In this document: positions 9,524 to 18,682 of the stretch, one piece after another | Numbering within the stretch: position 1 is the first letter of the stretch | How the letters are laid out: every line of letters starts with the position of its first letter | Assembly: GCA_020636535.1 (NCBI GenBank) | Contig: JACJXT010000011.1 | Location: forward strand, 1-64,000 | Direction: 5' to 3' | Length of the DNA: 64,000 nt | Source: Chitinophagales bacterium | Lineage (GTDB): Bacteria; Bacteroidota; Bacteroidia; Chitinophagales; JADIYW01 | Made by a program: the position numbers and the translations under genes | The notes under the pieces: model-generated | Database searches by the model: none | The model's input: the letters and a program-made list of their open reading frames with translations, nothing else | What the model was told of the DNA's origin: nothing

Positions 9524-10268
9524 TTTTAATAAAGAATACAGCCAATATTATGATTTATTATATTCAGATAAAAACTATGTTGCCGAATCAGAATATATTT
9601 TGAATACTTTAAAAGATCATTCAAAAAGTTTAGACTCATTATTAGAATTAGGTTGCGGTAGTGGAAATCATGCACAACACTTAAGTCATTACTTTAAAAA
9701 TATTGTTGGTATTGATTTAAGTGAGAAAATGTGTGAAGAAGCAAAAAACAAAAAAGTAAAAAATCTTGAGGTAATCAATAATAGTATTGTAGATTACCGT
9801 GTTGATAAAAAATTTAATATTGCAATATCATTATTTCATGTAATAAGTTATATTACAGATAATAATGATTTAATTAATTGTTTTAAAAATACTCACACAC
9901 ATTTAGAAAAAGACGGTTTATTTTTATTTGATGTTTGGTATGCACCAGCTGTAAACTTTCTAAAACCAGAAAACAAAATAAAAAAACTCTCAGATGATAA
10001 AATAGATTGTATTAGAATAACAGAACCAATAATTAGATACAACGAAAACATTGTAGATGTTAATTTTAAAATAATAGTTACAAACAAAGCTAATAATCAA
10101 ACTTCAATATTTCAAGAAAAACACCCAATGAGATACTTTTCTTTACCAGAACTAAATCTCTTAGCTCAACTTACTGGCTTTGAGATTATATTAGCAGAAG
10201 AATTTCTTACAAAAAAAGAACTTTCAGAAAATACATGGGGAGCATGTGTTCTAATGAAAAAAGTATAA
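9516..10268 (+). CDS. Class I SAM-dependent methyltransferase
   Basis: 250-residue Rossmann methyltransferase. Motif I is LLELGCGSGNHAQHL (near 43-57), followed by the acidic residue in IVGIDLSEKM and by motif IV-like FNIAISLFHVISYI. The FDVWYAP segment after motif VI resembles N-methyltransferases acting on nucleotide-linked 3- or 4-amino-deoxy sugars (the DesVI/TylM1 type), and the next gene is a sugar aminotransferase 9 bases away. N-methylation of an amino sugar is therefore a reasonable inference, not a demonstrated one; O-methylation is also possible. Confidence 0.8.
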   Translation: MSNFNKEYSQYYDLLYSDKNYVAESEYILNTLKDHSKSLDSLLELGCGSGNHAQHLSHYFKNIVGIDLSEKMCEEAKNKKVKNLEVINNSIVDYRVDKKFNIAISLFHVISYITDNNDLINCFKNTHTHLEKDGLFLFDVWYAPAVNFLKPENKIKKLSDDKIDCIRITEPIIRYNENIVDVNFKIIVTNKANNQTSIFQEKHPMRYFSLPELNLLAQLTGFEIILAEEFLTKKELSENTWGACVLMKKV

Positions 10269-10277
10269 CTTAGCAAA

Positions 10278-11375
10278 ATGATTCCTGTAAATACGCCACT
10301 TTTAAGCGGAAATGAACTAGAGTATGTTTCTGAGTGTATAAAAACAAATTGGATTTCTAGCGAAGGTCCTTTCATTAATAAATTTGAAGAAGGATTTTCA
10401 AATTACATTGGTATGCAACATGGCATTGCTGTTGCCAATGGTTCAGCTGCTCTAGATATTGCAATTAAAGCATTGAACATTTCAAACGGAGATGAAGTAA
10501 TTATGCCTACATTTACCATCATTTCACCAGCTCAATCTATTGTTACAAATGGAGCCATACCAGTTTTAGTTGATGCAAATCCTAATACTTGGAATATAGA
10601 TGTTAACTTAATAGAAGAAAAAATTACACCTAAAACAAAAGCAATTTTAGTAGTACACATATATGGTTTACCTACAGAAATGCAACCTATTGTAGATTTA
10701 TGTAAAAAATATAATTTACTATTAATTGAAGATGCAGCTGAAATGCATGGTCAAACATATAACGGAAAAATGTGTGGTTCTTTTGGCGACATAAGTATAT
10801 TTAGCTTTTATCCAAATAAACACATAACAACAGGCGAAGGTGGTATGTTACTAACAAACAATGAAGAACTTGCTGAAAAATGTAGGTATTATAGAAATCT
10901 TTGTTTTGAAAAAAACGGAAGAAGGTTTGTACATCATGATATTGGATGGAATTATAGAATGACAAACTTACAAGCAGCATTAGGCGTAGCTCAGTTAGAA
11001 AAGATTGAAACACATATTCATAAAAAAAGAGAAATTGGAAACTTATACAATAAACAATTAGCTACGCTAAAAAACTTCCAACTGCCTTTAGAAAAAACCT
11101 CTTATGCAGAGAATATTTATTGGATTTACGGTTTAGTTGCTTCAAATGAAGAATTAGCGAATGAAACAATCGAAAAATTAGCTAAACAAAAAATTGGTAC
11201 TCGTCCATTTTTTTGGTGTATGCATGAGCAACCTGTCTTTTTAAAAATGGGCTTATTTAAAAATGAACAATATCCTATTGCTGAAAAAATTGCTAGAAAT
11301 GGATTTTATATTCCAAGTGGTCTTGGAATTACAGAAAAAGAAATTAATGAAGTTTGTAATGCTTTGTTATTATGA
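10278..11375 (+). CDS. DegT/DnrJ/EryC1 aminotransferase, perosamine-synthetase-like
   Basis: 365-residue PLP sugar aminotransferase. Typical motifs are IPVNTPLLSGNELEYV, NGSAALDIA, EDAAEMHG, and SFYPNKHITTGEGGM, with the PLP Lys at about residue 181. Overall resemblance is to GDP-perosamine synthetase (RfbE/Per), which aminates C4 of GDP-4-keto-6-deoxymannose; related 4-amino sugar enzymes cannot be excluded. It differs from the WbpE-type enzyme at the left edge, which has a C3 specificity. The stop overlaps the next start (ATGA at 11372). Confidence 0.88.
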   Translation: MIPVNTPLLSGNELEYVSECIKTNWISSEGPFINKFEEGFSNYIGMQHGIAVANGSAALDIAIKALNISNGDEVIMPTFTIISPAQSIVTNGAIPVLVDANPNTWNIDVNLIEEKITPKTKAILVVHIYGLPTEMQPIVDLCKKYNLLLIEDAAEMHGQTYNGKMCGSFGDISIFSFYPNKHITTGEGGMLLTNNEELAEKCRYYRNLCFEKNGRRFVHHDIGWNYRMTNLQAALGVAQLEKIETHIHKKREIGNLYNKQLATLKNFQLPLEKTSYAENIYWIYGLVASNEELANETIEKLAKQKIGTRPFFWCMHEQPVFLKMGLFKNEQYPIAEKIARNGFYIPSGLGITEKEINEVCNALLL

Positions 11376-12589
11376 GAAAACTAAAAGTTGGTGTTTGGTT
11401 AGAAGAATATTATAATCCAGAAGAAGGAGGTGCTTTTGGCTATTTTCAACAATTAATTGAAGCGTTAAACAATGCAACATTTAAAGATACAGAGCTTTTT
11501 TTTATTACAAAAAAAGAAACAACGATAAAGTATAATTTAAAGAACATATACTACATTAAAACAGAAAAACAAAAAAACAAAAGAAGCTCCCTATTATACA
11601 GAATTATGAATAAGCTATTTAAAAGCTTTTTAAATATAACACTTATTCAAAATCAGAATAATATAATTCAAAACTACAATGAGGATATAAAAAAAGAGCT
11701 AGCTGATATAATTGACATTATTTATTACTTAAAACCAGGATGTCATATCCCTAACTTTCCATATATATATACTCTTTGGGATATTGGTCATCTTTCAATG
11801 TATGCTTTTCCTGAAGTTTCAATGAATGGTGTTTTTGAAATTAGAAAAAAACATCATGAGCTATTCCCTCAAAAAGCATTAATGGTTTTTTGCGAATCTG
11901 AGTCAGGAAAGAAAGAGGCCTTAAAATATTTAGGATTAAATAAAAATAGAGTTCAGGTTGTTCCTATGTTTCCTTCAAAAATAATTTCTAAGGAAGTATT
12001 AGCACATCAACCAAAAGAAATTAAAAAAGGAGAAATATTCATTCATTATCCTGCTCAATTTTGGAGTCATAAAAATCACTACAATTTATTGCTTGCATTT
12101 AAAGAAGTAATAATTAAATATCCTAATCTAAAACTTATACTAACTGGCTCTAATAAAGGAAATAAAGCATATATCATCGACTTAATTAATCATTTAGATT
12201 TATCTCAAAAAGTAATAGATTTAGGATTTATTTCAAGAGAAGAACTAAAGTGGTTATATTTAAACTCTTTCGGATTAGTAATGCCAACATTCTTAGGGCC
12301 TACAAATATTCCACTTTTAGAAGCCGCAGAACTTAATTGTCCTGTTGCTTGTTCTAATCTAGACGGACACAAAGAACAATTAGGAGACTATGCTTATTAT
12401 TTTAATCCTCAAAATTATATGGAAATTACAGATGCAATACTAAGCATGATTGAAGATAAAAAGAATGGATCAATCAAAACATATGATTCTATATTTAATA
12501 TAAATAATGCAGTTACAGCAATAGAAACACACTTAAACAGTATAAAAGGTATAAGATTTTGTTGGGGTTCTGAAGATAAAATATTTTAA
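11372..12589 (+). CDS. Glycosyltransferase family 4 (GT-B)
   Basis: 405-residue GT-B enzyme. The C-terminal half shows HYPAQFWSHKNHYNLLLAF, then LILTGSNKGNK, then LGFISREELKWLY and the donor-binding PTFLGPTNIPLLEAAELNCPV, all typical of GT4. The N-terminal acceptor domain contains a YLKPGCHIPNFPYIYTLWDIGHL stretch seen in GT4 enzymes of O-antigen clusters. It would add a sugar to a lipid-linked intermediate on the cytoplasmic face; donor and acceptor are not predictable. Translationally coupled to the upstream aminotransferase. Confidence 0.88.
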   Translation: MRKLKVGVWLEEYYNPEEGGAFGYFQQLIEALNNATFKDTELFFITKKETTIKYNLKNIYYIKTEKQKNKRSSLLYRIMNKLFKSFLNITLIQNQNNIIQNYNEDIKKELADIIDIIYYLKPGCHIPNFPYIYTLWDIGHLSMYAFPEVSMNGVFEIRKKHHELFPQKALMVFCESESGKKEALKYLGLNKNRVQVVPMFPSKIISKEVLAHQPKEIKKGEIFIHYPAQFWSHKNHYNLLLAFKEVIIKYPNLKLILTGSNKGNKAYIIDLINHLDLSQKVIDLGFISREELKWLYLNSFGLVMPTFLGPTNIPLLEAAELNCPVACSNLDGHKEQLGDYAYYFNPQNYMEITDAILSMIEDKKNGSIKTYDSIFNINNAVTAIETHLNSIKGIRFCWGSEDKIF

Positions 12590-12591
12590 TA

Positions 12592-13449
12592 ATGCTACCT
12601 AAAATATCGATAGTAACACCCAATTATAATGGAGCAAAATACTTAGAAGCATGTATTTTGTCTGTTATCAATCAAAACTATACAAATTTAGAATATATTA
12701 TTATTGATGGAGGAAGTACAGATAACTCTGTTGATATTATAAAAAAACATGAAAAACATATTACTTATTGGATAAGCGAAAAAGACAAAGGAGTCTTTGA
12801 TGCAATGAATAAGGGAATAAACATTTCCTCTGGAGGTTTTCTATATTTTTTAGGAAGTGATGATATTTTGTGTCCTAATATACTAAATACTATAAATCAG
12901 TATTTAGATAAAGAGAATACAAGTATTGTTTATGGAAAAGTAGTACAAAACAACATAATGTATGGAAAAGAATTTAAGTTAAATAATTTAACTCAAGCAG
13001 AAAAACTAAATCCGTTTATTCATCAATATATACATCATCAAGCAGCATTCATTCATAAACAATGTTTTCAAATTTTAGGATTATATGATATTCAATACAA
13101 AATTGGTGCTGATGTATTTTTCTTTCTTCAGGCATTAGGAAACAATGAAATAAAAAAAACATTTATAGATATTCAAATTTGTATAATGGGAAACGAAGGA
13201 CTTAGCACCAAATTTGAAGAAATGAAACTAAGAGATAACTTTCCACAATTAGTAAAGAAATATTTAAATATTGATATTAATAAAAAACTATACTATAGAG
13301 AACAAGCTAAATACTATTTAAATGATATTCTAAAAAAGAAATACCTAAAAGGAATGTTTGGACTAACAACATATATATATAGAAGCAGAGAATTTCTTTT
13401 TTATCTAAAAAATCTTTTTTATTACACCAAAAAATCTTTTAGTAAATAG
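12592..13449 (+). CDS. Glycosyltransferase family 2 (GT-A)
   Basis: 285-residue GT2 enzyme starting ISIVTPNYNGAKYLEACILSV. The signature IIIDGGSTDNS is followed by EKDKGVFDAMNKGI and the metal-binding FLGSDD (near 84-89). This DGGSTD/DAMNKG subtype is common in colanic acid and O-antigen clusters. It lies 2 bases after the GT4 gene and 3 bases before the GT8 gene. The C-terminal ~60 residues are basic and aromatic, consistent with membrane association. Confidence 0.88.
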   Translation: MLPKISIVTPNYNGAKYLEACILSVINQNYTNLEYIIIDGGSTDNSVDIIKKHEKHITYWISEKDKGVFDAMNKGINISSGGFLYFLGSDDILCPNILNTINQYLDKENTSIVYGKVVQNNIMYGKEFKLNNLTQAEKLNPFIHQYIHHQAAFIHKQCFQILGLYDIQYKIGADVFFFLQALGNNEIKKTFIDIQICIMGNEGLSTKFEEMKLRDNFPQLVKKYLNIDINKKLYYREQAKYYLNDILKKKYLKGMFGLTTYIYRSREFLFYLKNLFYYTKKSFSK

Positions 13450-13452
13450 AAT

Positions 13453-14373
13453 ATGCTTCACCTCGCAATAACATTAGATCAAAATTTATATATACAGCTT
13501 TTTGCTTTGCTGTCTTCCATTATTCATAATAAAAAAGATACCACTCAAATTACCATACATTGCATTGCAACAGGACTATCAGAAACTCAGATAAGTACTA
13601 TAACTAAATATTTAGCAATAAACAAAATTGCAATTAAATATTATGAAATAAACAGTGAACTCACTAGTAAGTTTTACATACATAATACAAAGAGCTTTAC
13701 CATGGCTGCTTATTATAGATTATTTTTTCCTCAGCTAATAAACCAAAATATTAATCGATTATTGTATATAGATATTGATACTTTGGTATTAAAAGACCTA
13801 ACAGATTTATACACAACGAATTTAGATGATTTTGTTCTTGGTGCTGTTTATGATAACTATGTAAAGACACAACCTTTAATTGGTATAACAAAAGAAGGGC
13901 AATATTTTAATTCTGGCGTACTATTAATAGATTGTAACAAATGGAGAACAGAGGATATTACACAAAAATGTATTGACTATCTGCTACAGAATCCAAAAAA
14001 CATAATATATGTAGATCAATGTGTTTTAAATGCAGTTATACAAAACAAGTATAAAAAACTAGACATCTATAACAATATGATGTATTCTTATTTGCCTACA
14101 AAGTCTACCAAAAAAGAAATGAAAAAATTACAATCAAAAATTACAATACTACATTTCACATTGCATAAACCTTGGAAAATGATGTGCATGAATCCATTTA
14201 GAAAACTTTATCATTTCTATTTAAAGAAAAGTCCAATGAAAAAAGAAAACACAATTATTGATTTTGAATACTCTAAACTAATGCCTTATTTAAAATTTAG
14301 AATTTTAGAACTATATTTGTTTAGTGATTTACTTCAAAAAATATTATTAAAAAATGAAAAGAATAATAATTAA
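13453..14373 (+). CDS. Glycosyltransferase family 8
   Basis: 306-residue retaining GT-A enzyme of the GT8 family. It begins LHLAITLDQNLYIQL, has the DxD metal site in RLLYIDIDTLVLKDL (near 110), YFNSGVLLIDCNKWR near 155 and the VDQCVLNAV motif near 190. GT8 enzymes of LPS clusters transfer glucose or galactose from UDP-sugars. The last 20 bases overlap the FkbM methyltransferase gene, again suggesting coupling. Confidence 0.87.
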   Translation: MLHLAITLDQNLYIQLFALLSSIIHNKKDTTQITIHCIATGLSETQISTITKYLAINKIAIKYYEINSELTSKFYIHNTKSFTMAAYYRLFFPQLINQNINRLLYIDIDTLVLKDLTDLYTTNLDDFVLGAVYDNYVKTQPLIGITKEGQYFNSGVLLIDCNKWRTEDITQKCIDYLLQNPKNIIYVDQCVLNAVIQNKYKKLDIYNNMMYSYLPTKSTKKEMKKLQSKITILHFTLHKPWKMMCMNPFRKLYHFYLKKSPMKKENTIIDFEYSKLMPYLKFRILELYLFSDLLQKILLKNEKNNN

Positions 14374-15082
14374 ACTTATTGATTTTTTTGCTCAGCTTGT
14401 TTTAAAAAGGTCAAGCATATATATATTCTTAAAGGATCGCTATTTTATAAAAAATGATGACCATATTTTTTTAACACTATATTATATTAAAGAAGTACTT
14501 TCATCAAACCCAATAATTGTCGATATTGGTGCAGCAAATGGTTCATTTATAGATGCTACTAAATCAGTATTTAGTAATTTTAATTTAATTGGATATGAAC
14601 CCTTAGATGATTTCTACAGCATATTGAAAGAAAAATATAAGGATAACAAAAATATTATTATACACAATGCTGTAGTTTCTGATTCTTTTGGGAGTACTAT
14701 ACTTTATAAAACAAATAATAATTATTCCTCCTCTCTTTTAAAACCATCAAATATTGTTTTCCAAAATGTAACTTTAGACAAAGAAATAAATGTTTCTAAA
14801 AGACATTTAGATGCAGATTTAAGAGACTTGACCAACATAGATTTAATTAAGATAGATGTTCAAGGTGCTGAAAAACTAATCCTTGAACAAAATATAGACA
14901 CTTTAAAAAAAACCAAATTTATACTATTAGAAATGTCAATCGTTGAACAATATAGTGAAGGAGTATTATATTATGAACTAGATGAATTCTTGCGTATAAA
15001 CGGTTTTACTCTAATAAATTCATTTTTCAACAAGTTTGCAATGCCTGAATTTGATGCTTTATATTGTAATAAATTATTATAG
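14354..15082 (+). CDS. FkbM family methyltransferase
   Basis: 242-residue SAM methyltransferase. Motif I is IVDIGAANGSF near residue 58, followed by IGYEPLDDFYSIL. The FkbM hallmark IDLIKIDVQGAEKLIL lies near 173-188 and FILLEMSI near 200. FkbM enzymes O-methylate small molecules and glycan residues; here the substrate is probably a sugar of the encoded polysaccharide. Starts 20 bases inside the GT8 gene and ends 6 bases before the GT11 gene. Confidence 0.85.
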   Translation: MKRIIIKLIDFFAQLVLKRSSIYIFLKDRYFIKNDDHIFLTLYYIKEVLSSNPIIVDIGAANGSFIDATKSVFSNFNLIGYEPLDDFYSILKEKYKDNKNIIIHNAVVSDSFGSTILYKTNNNYSSSLLKPSNIVFQNVTLDKEINVSKRHLDADLRDLTNIDLIKIDVQGAEKLILEQNIDTLKKTKFILLEMSIVEQYSEGVLYYELDEFLRINGFTLINSFFNKFAMPEFDALYCNKLL

Positions 15083-15088
15083 AAGTTT

Positions 15089-15976
15089 ATGCTAAAGATT
15101 AACTCTAGAGGTCAATTAGGCAATCAACTCTTTCAAATTAGCAATGCAATTAATTTGTCCTTGTTAAAGAAAGATTTTTTATTTATTTATAAATCCGATC
15201 ATTCCTTTAAAGCATTTAAATATTTTAAATTCAACATAAAGTTTTCTGAAAACAATTGGAAAACTGTTATCTCCATTTGGTTATATAAAGTTATTGCATC
15301 AACAAACCTTAAGTTATATTATTTAATTTCAAAAAGTATCTCTTTTCATAAAAACAATGTAGAAATAAATGAAGATTTTTATAATCTTATAGAAAAAGAT
15401 AATTTATCTTCAAAAAACAACAATATAATTGATGGTTATTTTCAATCGTCTTTTTATTTTAATAACATTAAACATATTATTAAAGACTTACTAGAAATTA
15501 AACCTGTTTTTTATTCAAAATTTACAGAAAAATATAATGTATTACTTAAATCTAAATTTTTGGTAATGCATTTTCGTAGAGGAGATTATCTTGTTTCTGG
15601 AGATGAAACATTAGGGGGAATTAATTTAACCTTACCATATTCATATTATCATGAGGCACTTAAACAAGTTTCTAACATAGAAGAATATAATATTATAATA
15701 ATTGGTGATGATTTAAATAATGATATATTAAAAGAATTCAATTATCTTCCTAATGTTTCTATGGTTGAAGATAATGAAATTAATCATTTTCAATTAATCC
15801 TGAATGCAAATATTGCAATAATATCTAATAGTTCTTTTGCATGGTGGGCTGCATTTCTAAATAAAAATAATAATATTTTTGTGCCTAAATATTGGTTAGG
15901 ATTTAAAAAAAGAAAAGAATTTCCAAAAGGAATATTTTATAATTTAAACTGGAAAAAGATTGATTTTGAGAACTAA
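15089..15976 (+). CDS. Glycosyltransferase family 11 (alpha-1,2-fucosyltransferase-like)
   Basis: 295-residue GT11 enzyme. The N-terminal motif GQLGNQLFQ, the central MHFRRGDYL (GDP-binding HxRRGDY) and the C-terminal SNSSFAWWAAFL together identify the alpha-1,2-fucosyltransferase family. The donor would be GDP-fucose or a related GDP-6-deoxyhexose; no GDP-fucose synthesis genes (gmd, fcl) are visible here, so they must be elsewhere if fucose is used. The gene's end overlaps the following reading frame by 17 bases. Confidence 0.88.
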   Translation: MLKINSRGQLGNQLFQISNAINLSLLKKDFLFIYKSDHSFKAFKYFKFNIKFSENNWKTVISIWLYKVIASTNLKLYYLISKSISFHKNNVEINEDFYNLIEKDNLSSKNNNIIDGYFQSSFYFNNIKHIIKDLLEIKPVFYSKFTEKYNVLLKSKFLVMHFRRGDYLVSGDETLGGINLTLPYSYYHEALKQVSNIEEYNIIIIGDDLNNDILKEFNYLPNVSMVEDNEINHFQLILNANIAIISNSSFAWWAAFLNKNNNIFVPKYWLGFKKRKEFPKGIFYNLNWKKIDFEN

Positions 15977-16961
15977 TACTACATTTGTTTTTTTTGCTTA
16001 TGGTAAATTATTTATCCATCACAGAACTTTATTTTGTATTTATTCTCTATTTGCATCGAATAGCATAAAAGCAACAGATACAATACTAATTTATACAGAT
16101 GATATTCTATTTTATACCGATAAATTTCCATTTAAAAACATTGAGTTTATTAAAATTGACAAAGAATATATTAATACTGTACTCGGAGATATTGACTTAA
16201 TACATAAATTTAAAATATTTATTATTGATAATGCATTTAAAATTTTTCCTAATAATAATGTTTTCTATATGGACTCAGATACATTTGCAATGAAAAATTT
16301 AAGAAATGTAATTGACTCCATTTCATCAAAATCTTCTATAATGCACCTCTATGAATTTAATTTTTTTGAACACAATACTAATAATAAAAAAGATATTTCC
16401 TCATTGTTCTTTGCTAATTTCTATGAAATAATAATTAAAGAACACACTCCTAATCAGAATATAAAAAATATTAACTCTTATAATGCTGGAGTTATTGGAA
16501 TAGACAGTTCTAATAAAAATATTTTGAAAGAGGTATTTGATCTTACAGAAAAATCATATAAAGCAATCCAACATCATGCCGCAGAACAATTTTCTTTTTC
16601 TTATTTGCTTTCAAAATATACAACTATTAATTTTTGTAGTGTAGAAGTATATCACTACTGGCCAAAAGTAGAAAAACAAATAATGGATAAATTCCTAAAC
16701 CAACTTTTTACCAATACTTTTTTTTCTAGCACAACAGAAAAGCAATTATCTAAGGTAAAGAAAGCAACTTTAATGTTACCTAACTACATAAAAAATCACA
16801 AGCTAATGCTAGAAGACAATGCTATTCAGTTTTTTTGTACAAAAGAATATAGCAAAGCATATAAAGAAACAATTAAAGCATTGTTTAAAGGTGCTATCTT
16901 TGATACTGTTTTTTTGAAAGATGTTATTTATTATACTAAAAAGAAGTTAACACATGAGTAA
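15960..16961 (+). CDS. Putative GT-A glycosyltransferase, unassigned family
   Basis: Up to 333 residues. It is not confidently assigned to a family. FYMDSDTFAMKNL near residue 105 is a DxD-type metal site, NSYNAGVIGID near 170 resembles the GT8 NSGV block, and AAEQFSFSYLL near 205 may hold acid/base residues, so a GT-A nucleotide-sugar fold is likely. There is no in-frame ATG near the 5' end; TTG at 15960 or 15966 is the best start, inside the end of the GT11 gene. It overlaps the next gene by 8 bases. Confidence 0.65.
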   Translation: MILRTNTTFVFFAYGKLFIHHRTLFCIYSLFASNSIKATDTILIYTDDILFYTDKFPFKNIEFIKIDKEYINTVLGDIDLIHKFKIFIIDNAFKIFPNNNVFYMDSDTFAMKNLRNVIDSISSKSSIMHLYEFNFFEHNTNNKKDISSLFFANFYEIIIKEHTPNQNIKNINSYNAGVIGIDSSNKNILKEVFDLTEKSYKAIQHHAAEQFSFSYLLSKYTTINFCSVEVYHYWPKVEKQIMDKFLNQLFTNTFFSSTTEKQLSKVKKATLMLPNYIKNHKLMLEDNAIQFFCTKEYSKAYKETIKALFKGAIFDTVFLKDVIYYTKKKLTHE

Positions 16962-17868
16962 AATAATTAAGGTTGGCTATTGTGTTGCTTACGATTGGGA
17001 ATATTTAAAAATAGCGCTTCCTTTAATATATAAATCTGCCGATTTAATTTGTTTATCAATAGATATTAATAGAAAAACTTGGGTCGGTAATAAATATGAA
17101 ATAGACAATAATGCTTTTCATAACTTTGTTTTTACAATTGATACACATAAAAAAATTGAAATTTATGAAGATGACTTTTATATTCCTTCAAATACTGCAA
17201 TGCAAAACGAAGTAAGGCAAAGAAAACTAATTGCAGAAAAAATGGGCAAAGGTGGCTGGCACATTCAATTAGATACTGATGAATACTTTCTAGATTTTGA
17301 TAAGTTTGTAAATTATCTTTTAAAAATTGAAAAAAATCCATCAGGAAAAAAACGACCAATTAATATAAAAGCAAATTGGATTCCAATTATAAAACAGCTA
17401 AACAATGGTTTTTTATATGTAGATTTTGAAGATAAACTAGGTGAAACTTTTTCTGTAGCAACAAATTGTCCGAAATACTTAAATGGTAGAAATAATGATT
17501 ATTTTAATATCCTTTCACCATTTTATTGTATTCATCAAACACAAGCAAGAAGTCCTGAAGATTTAAAACTAAAATTAAACAATTGGGGACATTCAGATAA
17601 TGAACTCAAACAATTAGAAGTTAGAGAAAGTCTATTTAATCTATGGAATACTATAGATGAGTTTAATTATAATAGAATTAAAAACTGTCATTTTACCAAT
17701 CCAAAAACTTGGCCAGCATTACACTATGTTAAAGCAAAAAATATTAATGAACTAATACAAAATATAAAACAGCCAAAATTTCCCTTATCTAAAATCCAAC
17801 TAAAACTCAAAAACTCCATTTGGTATTCTCGTTTATCTAAAATATTTCCTTTCTTACAAATTAAATAG
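16954..17868 (+). CDS. Putative glycosyltransferase, unassigned (GT2-like)
   Basis: 304 residues, not confidently assigned. VGYCVAYDWEYLKIALP at the N-terminus and GGWHIQLDTDEYFLDF near 105-120, with an acidic DTDE cluster preceded by EVRQRKLIAEK, look like the metal site and preceding helix of GT-A enzymes that act on unactivated-looking 'lead' residues in polysaccharide loci. A conserved-looking tryptophan/histidine-rich part follows (NNWGHSDN, CHFTNPKTWPALHYV). Its position between two glycosyl- or sulfotransferase-type genes supports a sugar-transfer role. Confidence 0.6.
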   Translation: MSKIIKVGYCVAYDWEYLKIALPLIYKSADLICLSIDINRKTWVGNKYEIDNNAFHNFVFTIDTHKKIEIYEDDFYIPSNTAMQNEVRQRKLIAEKMGKGGWHIQLDTDEYFLDFDKFVNYLLKIEKNPSGKKRPINIKANWIPIIKQLNNGFLYVDFEDKLGETFSVATNCPKYLNGRNNDYFNILSPFYCIHQTQARSPEDLKLKLNNWGHSDNELKQLEVRESLFNLWNTIDEFNYNRIKNCHFTNPKTWPALHYVKAKNINELIQNIKQPKFPLSKIQLKLKNSIWYSRLSKIFPFLQIK

Positions 17869-17875
17869 AATATTT

Positions 17876-18680
17876 ATGCTCTATTGTTATTTTGGTCATC
17901 ATAAAGCAGCGTCAACTTGGTTAATTCAAATTTCTCATGATATTTGTTCTCAGCTTGGGTTAACCGTTTTAGAAAAACAAATATGTTTAATAAAAGACAT
18001 AGATGCTGAAATTAATCAACAAAAATTTAATTATTATATTTCTAATGAAGGAGGATAGTCAAGTCCAAAAATTAAAGTCATTTAAAGCATTTCATGTAAT
18101 TAGAGATCCTAGAGATATTATTGTTTCTGGATACTATTCCCATTTATACACACACAGCACAGAAGGTTGGAGTACTTTAGAGGAACATAGAAAAGCATTA
18201 CAAGACTTAAATAAAGACGAAGGGCTACTAAAAGAAATCGAGTTTTCTTCCTATTTTATAAATTTTCTAAAAGGTTGGAATTTTAATGATGAAAGAATTT
18301 TAGAAATAAAATTTGAACAACTTACTAAACAACCAGAACAATACATAAAAGAAATATGTAAGCATTTAAATATTTATACAAACAAAAAAATACCATTATT
18401 CATCTCTCTACTCATAAGATATATCAATCTAGTGCTAAGAAAAACGAAACTAGGTAAAATTCCTTTTCATGTATCAGATAATTATATCAATTATATTTGT
18501 AAAAAAAGAAGCTTTAAAAACATGAGTAAAGGAAGAAAAAAAGGCGATGAAAACACCAACTCTCATTACCGAAAAGGAGAATCTGGCGATTGGAAAAACC
18601 ACTTTAAACAAGAACATATTGATAAATTTAAAGAACTATATCCAAACCTTATAGAAAACTTAGGATATGAACCTTTTTAG
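17876..18680 (+). pseudogene. Sulfotransferase gene with an apparent +1 frameshift
   Basis: Two reading frames together make one sulfotransferase. Frame A (17876-18058) encodes CYFGHHKAASTWLIQI, the PAPS 5'-phosphosulfate loop, and stops at TAG 18056. Frame B covers the rest to 18680 and encodes AFHVIRDPRDIIVSGYYSH, the 3'-phosphate motif, plus the family C-terminus ending GDWKNHF and NLGYEPF. The switch fits near 18046-18056, where removing one G from GGAGGATAG joins the frames as NEEDSQVQ. Neither part alone has both PAPS motifs. It may be a true pseudogene or a sequencing or assembly error; no slippery heptamer typical of programmed shifting is seen. Confidence 0.75.
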
Positions 18681-18682
18681 TT

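Noticed and set aside
17876..18680. Programmed frameshift in the second sulfotransferase
   Set aside because: No slippery heptamer or stimulatory hairpin around 18046-18056; a one-base indel or sequence error is simpler.
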